A stretch of 64,000 bases of DNA from Oidiodendron maius Zn (GCA_000827325.1 KN832879.1:372001-436000); one strand, 5' to 3'. Counted from the first letter of the stretch, positions 12,519 to 24,539 are shown. Notes: a model not told the origin generated them from the letters alone. A program made the numbers and translations.

Positions 12519-14160
12519 ATGGTATCTGCACTTCGTGTTGGATCTTCTGCGCTGAGATCTTCTATCGTTGTCCCGGCTTTCAATGCTAGGACCGTCGCCT
12601 TCAATGGCCTACGATGCTACTCCTCCAAGACCCAGGTAACGTAGTTCGTTCACTCTTCCCACCAAAACACGCGCCTGACCATCTTTATCCAGACCTTGAA
12701 GGAGCGATTCGCCGAACAACTACCAGAGAAGATTGAGCAGATCAAGAAGCTTCGCAAGTACGATGCATGACTACGGAATCATACAGGCGAGGGATTGACA
12801 TATCACAGGGACTATGGATCAAAGGTCGTTGGAGAAGTTACCCTGGACCAGGTCTACGGTGGTGCGCGCGGCATCAAGTCGTTAGTCTGGGAAGGATCTG
12901 TCCTCGATTCTGAGGAGGGAATTCGATTCAGAGGAAAGACAATCCCAGAGTGCCAGGAGCTTCTTCCGAAAGCTCCCGGTGGAAAGGAGCCTCTTCCTGA
13001 AGGTATGCAAAGAGGATCAGCCCATCGTAGGCACGTGCTAATATGTCTCAGGTCTCTTCTGGCTGCTGTTAACGGGTGAAGTCCCCTCCGAGCAACAGGT
13101 CCGCGACCTTTCCGCAGAATGGGCCGCCCGTTCGGACGTTCCCAAATTTGTTGAGGAGCTGATCGACCGATGCCCAAGCGACCTCCACCCCATGGCACAA
13201 TTCTCCCTCGCAGTCACTGCTCTCGAGCACGAATCCTCCTTTGCCAAGGCGTACGCCAAAGGCATGAGAAAAACCGAATACTGGGGCCACACTTTTGAGG
13301 ACTCTATGGACTTGATTGCCAAGCTCCCTACCATCGCCGCAAGAATCTACCAGAATGTCTTCAAGGGCGGAAAGGTCGCTCCTGTCCAGAAGGACAAGGA
13401 CTACAGTTTCAACTTTGCCAATCAACTTGGCTTTGGTGAGAACAAGGACTTCGTTGAGCTGATGAGACTGTACCTCACCATCCACACCGACCACGAGGGC
13501 GGCAACGTCAGTGCCCACACCACTCACTTGGTAGGAAGCGCCCTCAGCTCTCCTATGCTCTCTCTTGCTGCTGGTCTCAATGGTCTCGCTGGTCCCCTCC
13601 ACGGCCTTGCCAACCAGGAAGTATTGAACTGGCTCACTAAGATGAAAGCTGCCATTGGCAATGATCTCAGTGACAAGGCCATTACCGACTACCTGTGGTC
13701 CACTCTCAAGGCCGGCCAAGTCGTCCCTGGATATGGCCATGCCGTTCTCCGGAAGACCGACCCCCGTTATATGGCCCAGAGAACCTTCGCCGAGAAGCAC
13801 CTGCCCGATGACCCTATGTTCCAACTCGTCAGCCAGGTCTACAAGATTGCGCCAGGTGTTCTAACCGAACACGGAAAGACCAAGGCAAGTTATCCTACAC
13901 TTCCCGCGCCGGCATCTACATTTAACTAATAATTATTTGTCTTACAGAACCCGTACCCGAATGTCGATGCACACTCTGGGGTCCTCCTGCAATACTATGG
14001 ATTGACAGAAGCCAACTACTACACTGTTCTCTTCGGCGTCTCCCGTGCCATTGGTGTCCTGCCTCAACTCATCATTGACCGTGCGGTCGGTGCTCCTATC
14101 GAGCGACCAAAGTCTTTCAGCACAGAAAAGTGGGCTGAGATCGTTGGTGCCAAGCTCTGA
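12519..14160 (+). CDS. cit1: Mitochondrial citrate synthase
   Basis: Exons 12519-12635, 12693-12757, 12809-13002, 13052-13884 and 13948-14160 give 473 residues, the usual length for fungal mitochondrial citrate synthase. The first 35 or so residues are Arg/Ser/Ala-rich without acidic residues ([12 protein letters not shown]), a typical matrix-targeting presequence ending near CYSSKTQ. Catalytic elements are present: GPLHGLAN and [14 protein letters not shown] supply the two histidines, and [10 protein letters not shown] the aspartate. It condenses oxaloacetate and acetyl-CoA to citrate in the TCA cycle. The last intron (13885-13947) has a GC donor (GCAAGT) with a normal acceptor; reading through it reaches a stop shortly after. 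No -SKL-type end is present, so this is the mitochondrial rather than a peroxisomal form. Confidence 0.95.
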
Positions 14161-15379
14161 AGGGCGGATGTCTGTGTATTATAGATAGAACCTAGCAATA
14201 GTTTGTCGTGTGATTATTATAGAACTTGTTACTTACGCCCTGGATCCTGCTCCTGCTAGAGCATACTAGTATATAATTTATCCCTAAGTATACTTTATGA
14301 TTCATAGCGATGAATTGAGAGCAATTGCTAATTCACATCTGGATGTTAACGGCTCTGGTAGTCTTGAAAGTGACTACACCCTCAGCATAATACTCGAACG
14401 AAATGGACTAATAAAAATCCTGCGGTATAATGATCGAATAAAATCATGACGAGCCAGGAAGCTCATCAATTATAGTTCATAGGCTTGCTATTAGTTTGTT
14501 GACATACTTGTCTTTGAACGCATAATTAGAACACGGATTGTAGTCTTCTGCAGTAGTCAACTTTTTATCACTTCACGAACCTAAATCCAGAGGGTCATGG
14601 GTAGTTTTCAAATATTTTACCAGCGAAAACGATTGGATATTCTAGTGAATAGAAGTACCACTTCTAGTCTTCTAATTGATAAAGGATTAGGAATTTAGTG
14701 CTATTAATTACGGTGAAAGTAAAGACACTTTCTGGGCTGTGCAAGATTTAAGGAGATAGAGAAGGGGAGGGGTGGATGTCGGACTTTTATTCCCCGATAG
14801 TCTTGAGCGGTATTCGGTACTAACAGAATATGTAGGGCGTAGTAGATGTCGCATAAGGTGACAAAGCCTTGGGAGAGAGTAGCAGAGTGTAGTTAAAAAT
14901 TAGTATTTAATATTTGATTACTCAACTTACAATTGGATGTCGTGAATATGACATGTGTTCTGTGATAACACGTGCCTGGAGCTCTCAACGCTGGGGAAGT
15001 CCGCCGAGGCTAAGGTTCAACAAATAGAAACCCATGCGCAACTCCTCCAACAACAATGAATACGGAGTCTATCATAATGAGAAATGGAAGAGGGTCAGAT
15101 TAGAGATTAATTGATTTGCATAATTTGTAAACTCATGCACTCCGTTGAGGAAAAAGAAAGGCCATAAGCTGAGCTGGGCTGTGTTCACCGAGCCCCGACA
15201 GCCGTACCATAGTGTTTACCGAGAAATTCAACCCAAGAATTCCCGAGATCGGGAATTCGAAAGGAGAACTTCATTCTCCAACCACCACCCAGAACACGTC
15301 CCATTTCATCCCCACCTACCTTTGCGACGAAGCACCCTATTCCCTTGGTCAGGGCCCCTTATACTAGCCAACAACTGAG
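14161..15379. other. Intergenic between citrate synthase and Yhm2 carrier
   Basis: AT-rich 1.2 kb with no convincing gene. It contains the 3' flank of citrate synthase and the promoter of the carrier. No repeat recognised. Confidence 0.4.
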
Positions 15380-16554
15380 ATGTCGGTCGCCATTGCTCCA
15401 AAGCCTCTTCCTGAGAAGAAGCCCGTCAAGTTCAGCAATTTGCTGCTTGGGGCTGGCCTCAACATGTTCGAGGTAAGTTTTTTGGCATTCGTAAAGCATA
15501 TCCATCCGCGGCGCATCAATTTAACATTCTGGAGTTATTTTTATTGTTAATTTGCTACCTCTCGATCGAATGCTGATACCAGCCATCTAGGTAACTACGC
15601 TCGGCCAACCCCTGGAGGTCACCAAGACCACAATGGCTGCCAACAGAGGAGATTCTTTTGCTGGCGCGCTGGCTCGCATCTGGGGTAGAGGTGGTGTTCT
15701 AGGCTGTTTGTCCCCCACCCTGCATATATTGCTTGCATATGCTAATCATATCTTTCGCTCAACAGTCTATCAAGGCCTTATCCCTTGGGCCTGGATCGAA
15801 GCCTCCACCAAAGGCGCTGTCCTCCTGTTCGTCGCCTCCGAAGCCGAATATTATGCACGCACCGTCGGTGCTGGTGATTTCACTGCCGGAATAACGGGAG
15901 GTGTCATGGGTGGTGTCGCGCAGGCATATGCGACCATGGGTTTTTGCACCTGCATGAAGACTGTCGAGATCACCAAGTCCAAGTTGGCCGCTGCAGGTGT
16001 CAAGCCCCCGGGAACCTTTGCCACCTTCATGGATATATACCGGAAAGAGGGTATTAGGGGCATCAACAAGGGTGTCAATGCTGTCGCTATCCGCCAGATG
16101 ACGAACTGGGGATCTCGCTTCGGTCTCAGCCGTCTGGCTGAGCAGGGCATCCGCAAGGTCACTGGAAAAGAAGAGGGTGGCAAGCTGAGCCCGTGGGAGA
16201 AGATCCTCGCGTCAGGTCTGGGTGGTGGTCTCAGCGCGTGGAATCAGCCCATTGAGGTCATCCGCGTAGAGATGCAGAGCAAGACTGTGGATCCCAACAG
16301 GCCAGCGAAGATGACCGTTGGAAACACCTTAACGTACATCTACTCCCAGAACGGGATTAGGGGTCTGTACCGTGGCGTGGTACCCCGTATAGGATTGGGC
16401 GTTTGGCAGACAATCTGTATGGTTGCTATGGGTGATATGTGAGTCATGTTGCTCTATTTGACCATTTAGTTCAAGTATATCGGCCTAACTTTTCCCTAGG
16501 GCTAAAACTTATGTCGAAAAACTGACTGGCGAGACCGTCACGGCTAAGCATTAG
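15380..16554 (+). CDS. YHM2: Mitochondrial citrate/2-oxoglutarate carrier, Yhm2 type
   Basis: Exons 15380-15472, 15591-15705, 15766-16438 and 16500-16554 give 311 residues. Three mitochondrial-carrier repeats are visible, each with its signature: GQPLEVTKT in repeat 1, [11 protein letters not shown] in repeat 2 and [12 protein letters not shown] in repeat 3. The N-terminus ([20 protein letters not shown]) and the [14 protein letters not shown] segment are those of Yhm2 rather than the tricarboxylate carrier Ctp1. Yeast Yhm2 exchanges citrate for oxoglutarate across the inner membrane, feeding cytosolic acetyl-CoA and NADPH, and was also reported to bind mitochondrial DNA. It sits about 1.2 kb downstream of citrate synthase on the same strand, so enzyme and exporter of its product are neighbours. 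Confidence 0.92.
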
Positions 16555-17575
16555 AGGCAGGCGTTGGTATGGGAGGTCTCTTTCCGAGGCATGGGTCATA
16601 GGCTGAGAGATTATGATATGCAATTGCACCGATAGAGCTTTGTTTTTGGAATTTATTTTTTGGTCTGTTAGACTTCATCACCACCACAATACTGATTTTT
16701 CAACAAATTTGTAATTAGAGTCTTTACAAGTAGAGATGTCTTATTACTAATTCTTAGTTTCGTGGTTTTCACCACCAATGTTCATGGCAGCTTTTCGGGA
16801 ACCTGAACTTTTCCATTGGACCTCATTAGGTCAAGGTTCGATTTAATTTCGATAAAGATTGACTACGGAAGTTCGACTGCAGATATAGTATCATATTGAT
16901 ATGGGCCTACATCTCACGCTACATAGGCCGGAATTGCGGGTACGGATGGTTCCACGCGTAATGGAGGTTATATGTAAAAGATTGCACTTACTTGTACCTG
17001 GTAAGATTACTTGTTAGCAAAGCATCACCGTCATCAGGACGCCCACGGCTGTATCGTTGCAAGTCATCTAAGGGCTTCCTCCTTGTCCTTAGACGCTAAA
17101 AGATTATGTTGACCTAACCCGTGCCTCTTAATATTGCCCAGTTATATTCAGGAATTTTCTCTTTCCGCCAACCGAACAAGCGAGCAACGGTACCGGGCTT
17201 ATGGATATGTGCAGCGGGATCTAAATTAGCGAGAGACGCTAGTCTATATGCGACCGAACTAGTAGAATGGCTCCTTCCATAGATAAGGCAGATGGTACAT
17301 ACACGTTGTAAGTAGCAAGGGAGAAAAGAACTCTAAGCTGACGTCCTTATTAACTGGTTTGTCTTTACTTTTGATGAACCTGCGTTGTGGCGTTCTTTTC
17401 CCACCTACCCGCGAAGTCTCTATACCAAGTCACTTCACATCTTTCCACTGCTGAGTAGTCACTATTGAGGACGTCTGTTGTCTTTTCACTCTTGTCCATT
17501 CCAGGGTAATATCAAGTTCTTCTTCTCGTACTTCGCCCTATGCTTAACAGCTTATGCTGTATCCTATCCACCACA
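16555..17575. other. Promoter region of the H+-ATPase gene
   Basis: About 1 kb upstream of the ATPase start, with pyrimidine-rich blocks near 17340-17540 as in highly expressed fungal genes. A lone GCGGGAT at 17214-17220 lacks the flanking TG. No gene seen. Confidence 0.45.
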
Positions 17576-20500
17576 ATGACGGACCCGGAGAAAGTCGATA
17601 CACCAGCCAGCAAAGTTCTTTCCGATCCACAGAACCTCACTACTATTATGGAGTCTGGTGCACTCGACGAGACTTCTCCTCTTGGAGATGCCACCATCCA
17701 AAAGCGACAAGGGGAAGAGGAGGAGGACGAGGACATGGATGCGCTGATCGATGAGCTCGAATCAAATGACGGCCACGAGGATAATGAGGATGGGCAGGGC
17801 GAGGAAGCTATACTTGGTGCTGTGCATGTCATCCCCGAAGCGTTCCTTCAGACTGATACGCGTCGTGGTCTTTCTGAAGTGGAAGTCCTCGCGCGTCGCA
17901 AGAAGTTCGGTTTGAATAAGATGAAAGAGGGAAAGGAGAATCTGGTCCTCAAGTTCTTGGGATATTTCATTGGGCCCATACAGTTTGTTATGGAGGTTCG
18001 TGTGTTATTCTATCTTTTTATTTCTCAAAGATCAGGGAGTGAAGTCTCATTCTTTTCGTTCCTACAAGGTCTCTGATACTGCACACAACACAGGCTGACA
18101 GGTCTTTTCTTACAGGCTGCTGCCGTTCTCGCTGCCGGACTTGAGGACTGGGTTGACTTTGGTGTGATATGTGCACTCCTCTTATTGAATGCTGGAGTGG
18201 GTTTCATACAGGAATTCTCAGCAGGATCGATTGTGGACGAGTTAAAGAAGACGCTCGCCCTAAAAGCGACTGTTCTTCGTGAGGGCCGTCTTTATGAGGT
18301 TGAAGCACATGAAGTCGTTCCAGGTGATATTCTCCAAGTTGAGGAGGTAATATCAACTTAAATTCATATATATCAGCAATTAGACTGACTTTTCGAGTAG
18401 GGAACTATTATTCCTGCAGATGGTCGTCTTGTGACAGATGACGCGTACCTACAAGTTGATCAATCCGCTATCACTGGCGAATCTCTCGCAGTTGATAAGA
18501 GCAAAAGTGATACGTGTTATGCGTCTTCAGGTGTCAAGCGTGGTGAAGCCTTTATGGTCATCACTGCTACCGGAGATGGTACCTTCGTTGGTCGTGCGGC
18601 GGCTCTGGTCAGCCAAGCATCAGGTGTAACTGGCCACTTCACAGAAGTCCTGAACGGAATTGGAACAGTCCTCCTAATTCTGGTAATTTTCACCAACTTA
18701 ACGGTCTGGATCGCCTCATTCTACCGTTCAAGTCCAATTGTTATGATTCTGGAACACACTCTAGCCATTACAATTATCGGCGTGCCGGTTGGCCTTCCTG
18801 CTGTTGTGACTACGACTATGGCTGTAGGTGCTGCTTACCTGGCTAAGAAGAAGGCTATTGTCCAGAAGCTCTCAGCAATCGAGTCCCTCGCCGGAGTTGA
18901 AATTCTCTGCTCCGATAAGACTGGGACCTTGACCAAAAATAAGCTTTCTCTTGCTGAACCCTTCACTGTGCAAGGTGTAGAGCCAGATGACCTTATGCTG
19001 ACTGCCTGCCTTGCCGCTTCACGCAAGAAGAAGGGTATTGATGCAATTGACAAGGCCTTTTTAAAGGCCCTTAGGTACTACCCACGTGCGAAATCCGCCC
19101 TCTCGAAGTACAAAGTTCTTGAGTTTCATCCATTCGATCCAGTTTCGAAGAAAGTCCTGGCCGTCGTTGAATCTCCACAAGGTGAACGAATTACGTGCGT
19201 TAAAGGCGCTCCACTCTTTGTTCTGAAGACCGTGGAAGAAGATCACCCCATCCCAGAGGACATTGACCTAGCCTACAAGAATAAGGTTGCTGAATTCGCC
19301 AGTCGTGGTTTCCGTTCTCTCGGCGTAGCTCGCAAGCGTGGTGGGAGTTTATGGGAAATTCTTGGCATAATGCCCTGCTCAGATCCTCCGCGTCACGATA
19401 CTGCTCGTACTATTAATGAAGCCAAGACTCTAGGCCTCTCAATCAAGATGTTAACAGGCGATGCCGTCGGTATTGCCCGCGAAACATCTCGACAATTAGG
19501 TCTCGGCACAAATGTATACAATGCTGAGCGACTTGGTCTCGGTGGTGGTGGGGATATGCCTGGTTCTGAGGTTTATGATTTTGTCGAGGCAGCCGATGGA
19601 TTTGCAGAGGTCTTCCCTCAGCATAAATATAACGTCGTGAACATCCTGCAGCAGCGCGGCTATCTTGTGGCTATGACTGGTGATGGTGTTAACGATGCAC
19701 CGTCTCTCAAGAAGGCCGATACTGGAATTGCCGTTGAAGGCTCTTCTGACGCTGCTCGCTCAGCAGCTGATATCGTGTTTCTAGCTCCTGGTCTGGGTGC
19801 AATCATCGACGCTCTCAAGACTTCTCGACAGATATTTCATCGTATGTACGCCTACGTCGTGTATCGTATCGCTCTGTCGATTCATCTAGAGATCTTCCTT
19901 GGTCTGTGGGTTGTCATCTTGAACAGATCTCTTAATATTGAGCTAGTCGTCTTCATCGCTATCTTCGCCGATGTGGCTACATTGGCCATCGCCTATGACA
20001 ATGCCCCGTTTTCAAAAACTCCCGTCAAATGGAACTTGCCTAAACTATGGGGAATGTCTGTTCTTCTTGGTGTCGTGCTTGCTGCTGGGACGTGGATCAC
20101 TCTCACTACAATGTTGGTCCAGGGCGAGAATGGAGGCATTGTTCAAAACTTTGGTGTCCTCGATGAAGTCGTCTTCCTTGAAATTTCCCTTACTGAGAAT
20201 TGGTTGATATTCATCACTCGAGCTAATGGGCCATTCTGGTCATCTCTTCCTTCATGGCAACTGGCTAGTGCAATCTTGCTGGTTGACATTATCGCGACAT
20301 TCTTCACCCTCTTTGGGTGGTTTGTCGGCGAACGAACCTCCTTCGTCACCGTCGTTCGAGTCTGGATCTTCTCGTTTGGGGTTTTCTGTATTATGGGCGG
20401 TGTTTATTATCTCCTTCAAGATAGCGTTGGCTTTGACAACCTGATGCATGGCAAGTCACCAAAGAAGAAGGAAAAGCAGAGATCTCTAGAAGATTTTGGT

Positions 20501-20599
20501 AGGCTTTTGCTCTATGAACCGGCCACCGTGATGTTGCTAATGCGTTTCATAGTCGTAGCTCTTCAACGCGTCTCTACCCAGCATGAGAAGTCGGCTTAA
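17576..20599 (+). CDS. pma1: Plasma-membrane P-type H+-ATPase
   Basis: Exons 17576-17995, 18116-18346, 18401-20498 and 20553-20599 give 931 residues, the usual size for fungal Pma1. Start chosen at the CCACAATG context; an in-frame ATG lies 36 bases upstream. Features in order: acidic N-terminus, DQSAITGES actuator loop, phosphorylation site DKTGTLTKN with the Asp near residue 389, nucleotide-binding [17 protein letters not shown] hinge near residue 644, and ten hydrophobic helices overall. It pumps protons to energise nutrient symport. The last exon encodes the autoinhibitory tail ([11 protein letters not shown]), whose Ser-Thr pair is the glucose-responsive phosphorylation site known from yeast. 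The final intron (20499-20552) is 54 nt, in frame and without stops, so retention would insert 18 residues just before that tail. Confidence 0.96.
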
Positions 20600-21213
20600 C
20601 ATAAACGGCGCAGCGCTTTGAAAATAGAATATGCGAAGCTTTCTACGACATTCGAGGGGCTTGGTATACGATATTTCCTCAAGAGCTTAAGAATTAACAT
20701 GTGCCGGGTGGTTAGGCGGAGGATATTATCCGGCGGTGGGATTTGGGAATCAGAAGCGTTTATAGCCGTAATTGTCAGAGCAAGGCGCTCAGATATGCCC
20801 ACCAGCATCTTATAGTGAAAGGAAAGATCCCTTTCAAGTACTTGCTGACTTTCGATGTGCCGCGTGATGTAAGCCCATAGGGATATGTGTTTCAGAACCA
20901 CGACATATTGGTCCATGACGATAGGCTTCCCTTTAAAGTCTGTGTACGTAGCATTTCCAACAACAAGATCTGATGTTTATCCAGAATAATCACCCCCGTC
21001 CACTTTGCCTCATGTTGGGTCATGAAGTAAAACAATAGCTTCTATTACCGAAATAGCTTCTATTATCGAAATAACTTCTACAATAACTCTTGTTATCAAG
21101 AGCAAGAATGATATCGGAACTCCAATTCTCCCTCTACTCAGAATCGCCTTCCGTCTCGACATCAGCAACCACTGGTTCACTAAGATAACTAACTGGGCGA
21201 GGATTCGGAATAC
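20600..21213. other. Intergenic, convergent 3' flanks
   Basis: Lies between the convergent H+-ATPase and GIY-YIG genes. A 106-codon minus-strand frame at 20596-20916 has no recognisable features and is not called. Contains the short tandem repeat listed separately. Confidence 0.4.
21034..21083. repeat. 18-bp tandem repeat, about 2.7 copies
   Basis: The unit AATAGCTTCTATTACCGA at 21034 is repeated at 21052 with one change and partially from 21070. It is AT-rich and intergenic, with no obvious function. Confidence 0.7.
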
Positions 21214-23428
21214 TCATGATGGGGTAAGAGCACTCGGGAAGGAAACCCAATGATTGCCAGCCTTTCTGAATGATATTGGAGTGCAAGTACAAGGACGCTT
21301 CAGCATCATGCATCTCTCACAAGTCTCAATGCCTTCGTGGGTTATTGGTTTGCAAGGCAGACGATCACTTGTCATTTTCTTGCCGTGTACCAGGTCGTTT
21401 TTTACGAATCTGTGCTGTCAAAACGGTTAGTATTGGAATCCATCAGTTTTAAAGTGACTTACTATGTAGCAGACATCGCATAGAGTACGTAAATTTTCAT
21501 TAGGAGTCCTATCATTATAGTCCTCTCTAATGGTTAAGAAAATATCTTTTGGCCTTGGCCCGATCGCAATGCCTGGATACCCCTCTTTTAAAGCTTCCCA
21601 ATTTTCTCTCATTGATCGGAGGGCTGGGGTAGGGAGTTGCAATGTTGGCATGCTCGATACTCTAAGAGTTTGATTAAGGTGATCGTAGTGTTCGTTCGCG
21701 ATGTGAAGTACCCTAGAACGCTGCTTCCATTTTGGAATGGATGGTTGATATTGAATATTCATAAGGGCATCGAGAAGGGTAGTGACCCTGAGATACGCGG
21801 TTTGTAAAAAGTCGGTTTCTGGCAGGTTACAGTAGGCACCCCCCGCAAGATTATTAACTTTGTCAAAAAAATATTTCATTTGGCAAGGACATGTTAACCA
21901 ATTGCCCTTCGTATCTTGCCAAACAACGCGTATGCCTATTTAAAGTTAGTCTAGCCGTAAATTTTATTTGCAATATAACTTACCAAGACTGTTTATCATC
22001 TCCCACCCAGAGAATGGCCCAATTGCAGGGAATCTTGCCCAAGGAAATGGGTGCTCAGTACCATCTAGCATTACCTCGCAGACAATTTGAACTGTAGTCC
22101 CTCTTGTAATACCAGTTGCCTTGGGAATAGTGACGGTTATGCTCGGGCTATTTTCCTTCTGATTACGTAACAACATCACCATGGTAGACTGGCTCTTCTG
22201 TGAGCTCTGGACAGTTCGTGTTGGCTGTTGATAAAATACCCGCATCCGAGTAGGGGGCAGACCATGAGGGTTGTTTTTGGGGACATATTCAGCAGTATCA
22301 GGGACAAGCATAGAGGTCCATGGGGTCGCGTCGAACTTCGCTCCTTCTGTAATTGGTGTTTTCCAATTACAGCCGTGAAATGATGTAAGTCCTGGCCATC
22401 CTATCTTTTGGAATGTGTCTCTTGCTAGGCTACTGAATGCAATAGCGGATTGCACATCATTACTACCACGAATTTTAGTAGTATTATCGGTCGGTATCAG
22501 AACGAGAGGATTCCATGTATCAAGGAGCGATACAAAGCAGTGTTCGGCAATCAGTAAGTTAAGTGAAAGCTGTGGCAGCCAATCCAGGAACTGGGCGAGT
22601 ACAATAAACTTGTAATCACTTGCTTGGCTTGCAATCTTGTAGTGATGGACTCCACATCCACCAGATTGTGGTGGATTGGAAATCCTGTTAGTATGTCTTA
22701 CCTTGCGATTCCCAAAGTGGGCAGTCTTGCCAATATAGACACCGTGTTGCATAACCCCGGTATTAGTAGTCACAACGTTGTAGTATAGAATCAAATATAT
22801 TCCAGCGCCGGGATGTTGGTTTGTAATGGGGGGCAGATTCCAAAGCTGCTCAAATGAGAACTGCCCGGACTGTAAAATGTGCTTCGTCTGGTGTGGAATG
22901 CCTGTAAATAGCGGATGTCAGTTCTTTAGTAAGTATATTTGGGAGATTGGGAGATCCGCAAATGAATATCTCTCTTAACTACATGCATTCGAAAATTCTC
23001 TCTTTGAAACCTATGATATCGTTTTGAATTTCGCCAATCTCATAAGCGTTCGCTCCATTCTCTACCACAAGTGTCTTTTCGATACAAATTCGCCTTAGAA
23101 GGGCTTCCATAGCACGACTCAGTAGAGATTCCGAATCTTTAAACATTGGAACTTCGTATGAGCTAAGACGGACTGGCCGGAATTGTATCTTAGGAGAGCA
23201 TTGCAAAGCACCGTAAGTGATGATTCTCTCAGGGATATAACAAGACGATTGTCCAGCTACAACTTTCGTCATTCTATTGGCGTCTAGAATTTGGACCTGG
23301 GCCCACCCAGATTGATTCGCATGCTCTCGAGCCCAGCCAAGGTCTCCTTTCTTAACGGCCCAACAGTTTATGCTAGATGGCGGGGGTGTCCAATCCTCCT
23401 TGATCGAAATGGCTATCATCTCTGCCAT
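21214..23428 (-). CDS. GIY-YIG nuclease-fold protein with Cys-rich C-terminal domain
   Basis: Minus-strand exons 23011-23428, 21984-22901, 21463-21935 and 21214-21414 join in frame to 669 residues. Residues about 171-262 carry the GIY-YIG core: GAGIYLI (GIY at 173-175), HGVYIGKT (YIG at 195-197), then NRKVRH with Arg205, and LLIAEHC with Glu259 as the likely metal ligand, followed by DTWNP. The C-terminus is Cys-rich (CDVCY, then CERCMMLKRPCTC), looking like a zinc-binding module. Residues 1-140 contain a WAREHANQSGWAQVQ block of unknown type. GIY-YIG domains cut DNA in homing endonucleases, repair nucleases and some retroelements; no reverse transcriptase is seen here. The first intron's donor (GTTTCA) is weak. 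The upstream frame stays open to 23644, so a longer N-terminus is possible. Confidence 0.75.
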
Positions 23429-23869
23429 GGTGAAATAGTTTGACAACTTCGATCGCTGTGAAGATTTTGGGCTGCCGATAAAAAGTTGAAATAAAGAGAC
23501 TATGAGGAGTCTGTTGGCTCGTCGTTTGAGATCAAGATGAGAATGTAGGATTATATTTGCGTGGGAGAATGGTGGAAGCTGGGATTGGAATGGAGAATGT
23601 TCTCTATTCACTACGAGTGGAAGTAAATAAGTCAAACACAGCAAACAGAACTGACACTCTTAATAAAAAATTGTAATAATATGGTGTACTATAATAAAGA
23701 ATCTTTAGTATGAAACAAGTTTCTCTACAAAGAATCCATATCAATCATTCTAGAATTGTGTAGACTCTCTTTAAAAACTCTCTAAGTTGTTGTCTAATAA
23801 ATATACTTATAGTAATACTACATTAATATTAATATTATTCTATATCTTGATCAGAGGTTCGGTAATGTA

Positions 23870-24112
23870 CAGGTTGTAGTTGGATATCAAGGTGTAACTC
23901 AGTTATATTGACTATTGAGTGATGTAGAGACAACTTAAGGAACCTCCTTAGGGATCAATACAGTCCTTATATACATGCTTACAGTCTATAGGACTCGTAA
24001 GCTCTATATGCAAGCTCAATGCAAGAGGACTGAGCACTTAATGCATAGTCTCTGTGCGTGTATCAGTACTGTATCGCCTTTCATATGCATGAGGCCCTGA
24101 TATAAGTCAACA
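23870..24112 (-). mobile_element. Possible LTR fragment, Copia-like (fossil)
   Basis: Read on the minus strand, the block starts TGTTGAC at 24112 and has a TATATAAGG box at 23966-23974, as in LTR promoters of Copia-type elements. No matching second LTR, internal genes or target-site duplication could be established, so it may be a solo or partial LTR. The far boundary is approximate. Confidence 0.3.
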
Positions 24113-24291
24113 CTATATACTCTTGAGCCCAAAAGGGCAAGCAGAACCACTACTATCCCCTCGACCCCCGTATTGACCACGTGATATTTTTTTTCTTCTA
24201 TTTTATTTTACTTAGTTTTTATTGGAAAGCTTGCTTGTCTCTTAAAGTTTTACACACTGGAACGTGTTGTCTCTAGTTTTCTTGGGTCTTT

Positions 24292-24431
24292 ATGGCTAAG
24301 CGAGAAACTTGTCCGTAAAGTCACGTGACATACGAGATTTTGTTGCACATCGCATTCACGCTGTTGACCCTCGTAGTGACCATCGATGGCTAAGAGAGAA
24401 ACTTGTTGTCCATCAAGTCACGTGACATATA
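24292..24431. repeat. Imperfect direct repeat with CACGTG cores
   Basis: Two copies of roughly 46-50 bp start at 24292 and 24386. Each runs ATGGCTAAG, GAGAAACTTG, a variable 5-8 bases, then AAGTCACGTGACATA. The palindromic CACGTG is a bHLH-type site, but no intact adjacent gene is obvious. Confidence 0.6.
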
Positions 24432-24539
24432 ATATCACGACTTATCTCCTCCTTTAAAATTCTTTCTTCTTAGGTGGGTCAGACATACATATTTTAATGT
24501 ACGTACGCCTGCATTCACAGGTTGACAGCTAGGGTTTAA

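Larger units (their letters stand above)
23429..24539. other. AT-rich accessory intergenic region
   Basis: No intact gene. AT-rich with poly-A/T runs at 23660-23860 and 24185-24230. It holds the possible LTR fragment and the CACGTG-containing direct repeat listed separately. Confidence 0.5.

Noticed and set aside
17214-17220. Single GCGGGAT sites at 17214, 59176 and 62267
   Set aside because: They lack the flanking bases of TGCGGGATG and occur singly, at about the frequency expected by chance.
17540-17575. Upstream in-frame ATG of the H+-ATPase
   Set aside because: It adds MLNSLCC-type residues absent from the family; the ATG at 17576 has the better CCACA context.
20596-20916. 106-codon minus-strand open frame behind the H+-ATPase
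   Set aside because: No domain, no promoter-like context, and it abuts the ATPase stop; likely a chance frame in the 3' flank.
23429-23644. 72-codon N-terminal extension of the GIY-YIG gene
   Set aside because: Open but of leader-like composition; the ATG at 23428 is the more conservative start. Not excluded.
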